DNA of 64,000 nucleotides from CAZMXS01 sp964570325 (GTDB lineage: Bacteria; Verrucomicrobiota; Kiritimatiellia; CAIQIC01; CAZMXS01). Positions 60,331 through 64,000 of this stretch are shown piece by piece. The DNA lies in the NCBI GenBank assembly GCA_964570325.1, contig CAZMXS010000001.1:1-64000 (forward strand), written 5' to 3'. The notes below the pieces were generated by a model. It was given only the letters and a program-made list of their open reading frames with translations, made no database searches and was not told where the DNA came from. Each line of letters begins with the position of its first letter. Positions within the stretch are counted from its first letter, which is position 1. Made by a program: the position numbers and the translations under genes.

Positions 60331-61703
60331 GCCTGACTCCTGATTTCCCACCGGTGCTCCAGCAACATCGGGGAAATAAAGCCTTGCACCGTATAGGTAT
60401 CCAGCAGGCCCGGACGGTTGATTTCCTGCGGCGTACCGGACACAAAAAAGGCGGCCGCAGTGAAAAGATCCTGGTAGAAGGCCTGGCCAATCATACAAGT
60501 AGCCGTTCGACGCACTCCCGCCAGAACCTCATACGGGCCCGGGGCCAAACGGGGACGCTCGATAATGCAGTCCACGTAGCCCGAGCCGGATTGGAAATCC
60601 TGCCCAACCGCATCATCCAGCATGCAACAGGTGGCAAAATCCGTGTTCTCCGCCCCCGCCCGGCGCAAGCGCACTTGAAAATAAGCGGGGGCGACAGTGG
60701 TTTCGCAGACATAATGGCAGCGCACCACAAATGGCCGCCCAAAGCCCAGTTCCGCACACGGCGCACCCGTGGCATCCAACACCTCCGCACGGGTAATGTA
60801 GATGGGTTGCAGGCCGCCAACTCTTTTTGGCAGCCCCGCGCCTTCCATTTGCTTCCGCTGCATGCTGTGCACATATTCCCGCAGCACATCATTGACCGCC
60901 CCATGGCGCTGCACGCGGCCGTGGTCCAGCCAAAGCGCGCGGTTGGATACCATTTCCACCGCCTGCGGCGAATGGGAAACGAACAGCACCGTCACTCCAG
61001 ACGAGAGCAGGCCGCGCATCTTCGCAAAGCTTTTGTTCTGGAATGCAAGATCGCCGACCGCCAGCACCTCATCCACCAGCACCACATCGGGCCGCAGATT
61101 GATCGCCACAGAGAATCCAAGGCGGACCAACATGCCGGAGGAGTAGTTCTTGATCGGCATATCAATGAACTCGCCGATCTCGGAGAACTCAATGATGTCA
61201 TCCAGCAACCGCTTCACTTCGGCAGCGCGCATGCCCAACACAGCGGCGTTAAGATAGATATTTTCGCGCCCGCTGAGCAATGGATGAAACCCGGCGCCGA
61301 GCGCGATCAGCGCCTGCAGACGTCCTCGTACCAACGCGTAGCCGTTGGTCGGCGCATAAATGCCGCTGAGAATCGAGAATAATGTGCTTTTGCCCGCGCC
61401 GTTGTGACCAATCACCCCCAAACATTCCCCCTTGGGCACCTCAAAGGAAATATCCTGCAGCGCCCAAAACTCAGAAGGACGGAGATGGGAATGGGGAAGG
61501 GCAAACGCGGGATGCGGAACAGAAATCGGGGTGGTGTTATGGGCGGCATCGGCCAAACGGGCGGAAAGGCGCTCGGAGCGGAAGCGTTGCGGGATCAAGG
61601 CCGCCCGGGCCAAGTCACGCAGGCCGTACACCATCGCGCGCTTCAGCGAGCGAGAGAACTTCTTGGAAAGCTGTTCGACTTTAATAGCGGGGTCGGAACT
61701 CAT
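60327..61703 (-). CDS. wzt: ABC polysaccharide exporter ATPase, Wzt-like
   Basis: A 458-residue ABC ATPase. Walker A GHNGAGKST at 99-107, LSGREN near 143, signature YSSGM at 187-191 and Walker B VVLVDEV near 207. After residue 300 comes a Wzt-type C-terminal domain that in the family binds the non-reducing end of the glycan and sets chain export. An unusual proline/histidine-rich insert (about 52-77) lies before the first core strand FWALQDISFEV. The matching permease (Wzm) is not in the window. It points to ABC-dependent export of the polymer made by this locus. Confidence 0.88.
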   Translation of the reverse strand: MSSDPAIKVEQLSKKFSRSLKRAMVYGLRDLARAALIPQRFRSERLSARLADAAHNTTPISVPHPAFALPHSHLRPSEFWALQDISFEVPKGECLGVIGHNGAGKSTLFSILSGIYAPTNGYALVRGRLQALIALGAGFHPLLSGRENIYLNAAVLGMRAAEVKRLLDDIIEFSEIGEFIDMPIKNYSSGMLVRLGFSVAINLRPDVVLVDEVLAVGDLAFQNKSFAKMRGLLSSGVTVLFVSHSPQAVEMVSNRALWLDHGRVQRHGAVNDVLREYVHSMQRKQMEGAGLPKRVGGLQPIYITRAEVLDATGAPCAELGFGRPFVVRCHYVCETTVAPAYFQVRLRRAGAENTDFATCCMLDDAVGQDFQSGSGYVDCIIERPRLAPGPYEVLAGVRRTATCMIGQAFYQDLFTAAAFFVSGTPQEINRPGLLDTYTVQGFISPMLLEHRWEIRSQA

Positions 61704-61758
61704 GACTGTGGAATAGCCCTAACTAACCCTGGATGCGTAAAGGTGGAGCCACGACCTT

Positions 61759-61807
61759 CTTTGGCGCCTCTTGGGGGGGCTTTATGGCGATGATCGAGGC
61801 GCCAAAG
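61759..61807. repeat. 12-bp perfect stem spanning a stop codon
   Basis: ctttggcgcctc (61759-61770) pairs with gaggcgccaaag (61796-61807) around a 25-base loop holding a run of seven G. The stem contains the C-terminal codons and TAA (61782-61784) of the DegT gene. On the transcribed strand no T-run follows, so a Rho-independent terminator is not convincing. Confidence 0.55.
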
Positions 61808-62939
61808 GATTAAGTTCCAGAAATAGCGACGACCGCAGGTACGCGGCGCTTTGTTCGGGACGCACCAACCGATATTTGATCCGCTCGCGCTCCATAAACG
61901 CCTTCCAGCAAATGAAATGGTGCGGATCCATGGTCCCACACCACTGCGCGGGCAGACCGCGACCGCGGAGCGCGGCAACGGCCGTTTCCATGCAGTCGCC
62001 AGACCGACTTTGCAGACCAATGAATGCGCCATTAGGCTCAGCGCCCGGCGCGCGCGCACGCGGCACCAAATCATACTCCTCGATCTCCGCGCGCAGCGCT
62101 CTCCGAGCAGCGGCATGCACGCGACGCAAATCTTTCAGAATTGCCGGAATTTTCCCAATCTGCGCCAGCAATGCGGCGGCCTGCAACTCACTCAACCGAT
62201 GGTTCAAGCCGAAACATCCGATGGCCCGCGGCCCACGGGGGTCGGCCATCCCGACCTCGCGCATCATCCCGAGGTCGTGAAAACGCTTGGCACGCTCGAA
62301 AAAACGCCGACTATCGGTCGCCAGCGCCCCACCCTCCCCGCTCGTGATCAGCTTGTTGTATTGAAAAGAGAATACAGCCAGTTCCCCAAAAGTGCCCACG
62401 GGCTTCCCGCCAACACGGCCGCCCAAACACTGCGCGCAATCCTCAATCAACACCAACCCCATCCGCCGTGTTACGCGTCGAACGGCTACAATGTCGCACG
62501 GCGCCCCGCGCATGTGCACCGCCAGCACCGCGCGTGTTCTCCGGGAGCAGCAGGCGCCCAGCGCCGCCGCATCAAGCCCCAAGCTTCTATCAATCGGCGC
62601 TATCACCGGCACGGCGCCCAGCGCAAGAATCGCCATTAGGTCCGCGCTCCAAGCGTAGGCCGGCAGGACCACCTCGTCCCCGGGACGGACTCCGACGGCA
62701 AAAAGCGCAGCGTGCAAGGCAGCGGTCCCCGATGAGACACAGAGCACGCGCCGGCGTGAAAACAACCTTCCCAGCGCATGTTCCAAGCGATCGCAACAAT
62801 GGAGGGGGTTGATCCCGTAATACCGGTACGGGGAGCGAGCTTTGATGACTGCCGCAATCATCCGCTCCTCCTCCGTCCCGAGGTAGCGGGCGCCCGGATA
62901 GCCGCCGAACAGCAAAAGCCGATGATCGGAATGGGTCAT
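61782..62939 (-). CDS. DegT/DnrJ/EryC1 sugar aminotransferase
   Basis: A 385-residue aminotransferase: LCVSSGTAALHAAL near residue 66, VVLPAYAWSADLMAIL near 90, VLIEDCAQ near 163 and FSFQYNKLITSGEGG with the pyridoxal-phosphate lysine at about 196. It is more distant from the other two DegT enzymes than they are from WecE, so it likely acts on a different sugar. Ends in a palindrome (61759-61807). Starts ATG at 62939 after repeat C7. Upstream of the ABC ATPase, so its amino sugar may be a terminal residue (inference). Confidence 0.86.
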   Translation of the reverse strand: MTHSDHRLLLFGGYPGARYLGTEEERMIAAVIKARSPYRYYGINPLHCCDRLEHALGRLFSRRRVLCVSSGTAALHAALFAVGVRPGDEVVLPAYAWSADLMAILALGAVPVIAPIDRSLGLDAAALGACCSRRTRAVLAVHMRGAPCDIVAVRRVTRRMGLVLIEDCAQCLGGRVGGKPVGTFGELAVFSFQYNKLITSGEGGALATDSRRFFERAKRFHDLGMMREVGMADPRGPRAIGCFGLNHRLSELQAAALLAQIGKIPAILKDLRRVHAAARRALRAEIEEYDLVPRARAPGAEPNGAFIGLQSRSGDCMETAVAALRGRGLPAQWCGTMDPHHFICWKAFMERERIKYRLVRPEQSAAYLRSSLFLELNPLAPRSSP

Positions 62940-62960
62940 GGCGGGGCCTAATTCAATTGG

Positions 62961-63093
62961 AACTACGAAACACTCTAAAAGCGCGAAAGGGGATATGCTT
63001 GGAAACTATACAACAGACGGCGACGGCGCAAGGAGACAAACTCCAACCTGCGAGTTTCGCGTGTTTCGCGCCTTGCGTAGTGCCCTCTTCCCC
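62961..63093. repeat. repeat family C variant, copy C7
   Basis: aactacgaaacactctaaaa and cgtgtttcgcgccttgcgta form the outer arms, around a 90-base centre. Same arms as copy C4 (50886-51055) but with an unrelated centre. Confidence 0.6.
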
Positions 63094-63123
63094 ATTCACA
63101 AAAGCAACCCGACTGGCGGCGCA

Positions 63124-64000
63124 TCACGCGTAGTGCTGCCGCACGTGCGCGCGCAGCATCTCAACCTGCTTGAAAAAATCGTGCTCGTCTGTTCCATAAG
63201 GGCTTTTGAAGTAGGAGGCCAAATGCGGTAAAATACCGCATTCGCCATTTGAGCCAAAAAACTCCACCCAGCGCACCAAATCAAACACCAGCGGCGCGGC
63301 TAGGATCGAGTCGTCGCCCAGCCAGTTGACCTTCATCTGCATGGGTGTGTCGAACCAGCCGGTGAAATCAATGTTATCCCAGGCCTCCTTGGCGTCACCG
63401 CGCGGCAGGTAGTAGTGGATGTGGACCTGGTGGTCGAAATCTGCATAGCCGAGCACCGACGCCAGCACGCCGGACTTGCTCTTGATCTTCTGTTCCTTAT
63501 GCGCCGGGTCGTTCAGCACCTGCCCGTCCCGGTTGCCCAGAATATTGGTACTGTACCATCCGGTGACCTTCAGCGCCCGCGCCTTGAACAGTGGAGCCAA
63601 GGCAGTCTTGTAGAGCGTCTGCCCCGTCTTGCCGTCCTTGCCGCAGATGGCGACCTTGCGCTCGCGGGCAAGTTCAACGATCGCCGGGATCTCCGCCGTA
63701 ACCGATGGCGTGAAATTGACAAAATGACACCCCGCCTTGATCGCCGCGTAGGCGTAGAGGATCCCGTTGCTGATATTCGGCGAGTTGTCCGCCAGCGCCC
63801 GCTCGAACAGGGCCAGCGTGCTGTGCTCCTTGCCCAGCGCGACGCCCCGCTCGGTCGAGGCAAGGTTGACCACCACGACCTGGTCAACTCGGTGGCGCTC
63901 CTTGAAATCTTCAATGTCGTAGGTCACGCTCTTGACCATGTCGGGCAGCGGGCGCTGGGTGAAGATCGTGGTGGCGAAGCTCGTATCCTGCATCCGCTTC
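63124..64000 (-). CDS. ino1: myo-inositol-1-phosphate synthase, cut by right edge
   Basis: The frame is open to the window edge; about 292 C-terminal codons are present and the N-terminal NAD-binding part is missing. Family motifs are GKDGKTGQTLYK near 117 of the visible part, GWYSTNILGNRDG, SKSGVLASVLGY and NWLGDDSILAAPLVFDLV. The enzyme turns glucose-6-phosphate into inositol-3-phosphate. It lies upstream of the aminotransferase with a family C spacer between, so it may belong to another unit. Inositol phosphate could feed an inositol-containing glycan or lipid (inference). Confidence 0.9.
   Translation of the reverse strand, partial: KRMQDTSFATTIFTQRPLPDMVKSVTYDIEDFKERHRVDQVVVVNLASTERGVALGKEHSTLALFERALADNSPNISNGILYAYAAIKAGCHFVNFTPSVTAEIPAIVELARERKVAICGKDGKTGQTLYKTALAPLFKARALKVTGWYSTNILGNRDGQVLNDPAHKEQKIKSKSGVLASVLGYADFDHQVHIHYYLPRGDAKEAWDNIDFTGWFDTPMQMKVNWLGDDSILAAPLVFDLVRWVEFFGSNGECGILPHLASYFKSPYGTDEHDFFKQVEMLRAHVRQHYA

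Noticed and set aside
60354..61382. Plus-strand open frame of 342 codons over the ABC gene
   Set aside because: Antisense to Walker A and B motifs; no support.
61759..61807. Rho-independent terminator after the DegT gene
   Set aside because: Stem is strong but overlaps the coding end and is not followed by a T-run on the transcribed strand.

Overview
The window is GC-rich bacterial DNA with one assembly gap (10 N at 25205-25214). It reads as the inside of a very large cell-surface polysaccharide locus. I support 57 protein genes. All but one are on the minus strand, so transcription runs right to left. I see no rRNA, tRNA, transposase, integrase, phage gene or CRISPR array. The dense 'accgcggatt...atccgcggtt' intergenic repeats and the many genes without a clear ribosome binding site suggest a PVC-group bacterium (Kiritimatiellota, Lentisphaerota or Verrucomicrobiota). 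That is inference from style, not from a marker gene.

Layout in coordinate order. 1-3.7 kb: two GT4 glycosyltransferases and an asparagine synthetase. 4-5.3 kb: a PaaK/CapK-like adenylate-forming enzyme. 5.4-17 kb: GT4 enzymes, methyltransferases, two large membrane (GT-C-like) proteins and a membrane-embedded spermidine-synthase-like protein. 17.2-20.4 kb: GT2, an SGNH esterase-like protein and an MBOAT O-acyltransferase. 20.7-21.3 kb: a vapBC-like toxin-antitoxin pair. 21.4-26.6 kb: GT4, two GT-C-like proteins and a methyltransferase. 26.9-27.8 kb: the only plus-strand gene, a glycosyltransferase-like protein between two direct repeats. 28-28.7 kb: a nucleotidyltransferase with a small partner. 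28.9-34.7 kb: GT2, two methyltransferases, an ArnC-like GT2, GT-C and GT4. 34.8-37.9 kb: a WecE/WecD pair (dTDP-Fuc4NAc) and a second SGNH protein. 38.1-38.8 kb: a Phd/PIN toxin-antitoxin pair. 39-44.3 kb: a second MBOAT and three glycosyltransferases. 44.4-50.9 kb: three methyltransferases, a secreted glycosidase-like lipoprotein and a KpsC/S-like capsule glycosyltransferase. 51-60.3 kb: N-acetyl sugar amidotransferase, a second asparagine synthetase, NeuB-like synthase, acetyltransferase, SDR, DegT aminotransferase, Gfo/Idh oxidoreductase and a SpsF-like nucleotidyltransferase, together suggesting a nonulosonic-acid-type sugar. 60.3-63 kb: a Wzt-like ABC ATPase and another DegT aminotransferase. 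63.1 kb to the edge: myo-inositol-1-phosphate synthase (partial).

Working model (inference): nucleotide-activated sugars (Fuc4NAc-like, nonulosonate-like, and amidated or amidino sugars) are made, assembled by many glycosyltransferases, decorated by methyl- and O-acyl-transferases, and exported by an ABC route whose permease is not in this window.

The least ordinary thing here is a network of short, mostly palindromic repeats, called families A to G below. They sit at almost every break between operon-like groups and bracket the toxin-antitoxin modules and the inverted gene. In several places they run into reading frames: one copy lies in-frame inside an MBOAT acyltransferase, and others supply the C-termini of several proteins or displace a start codon.
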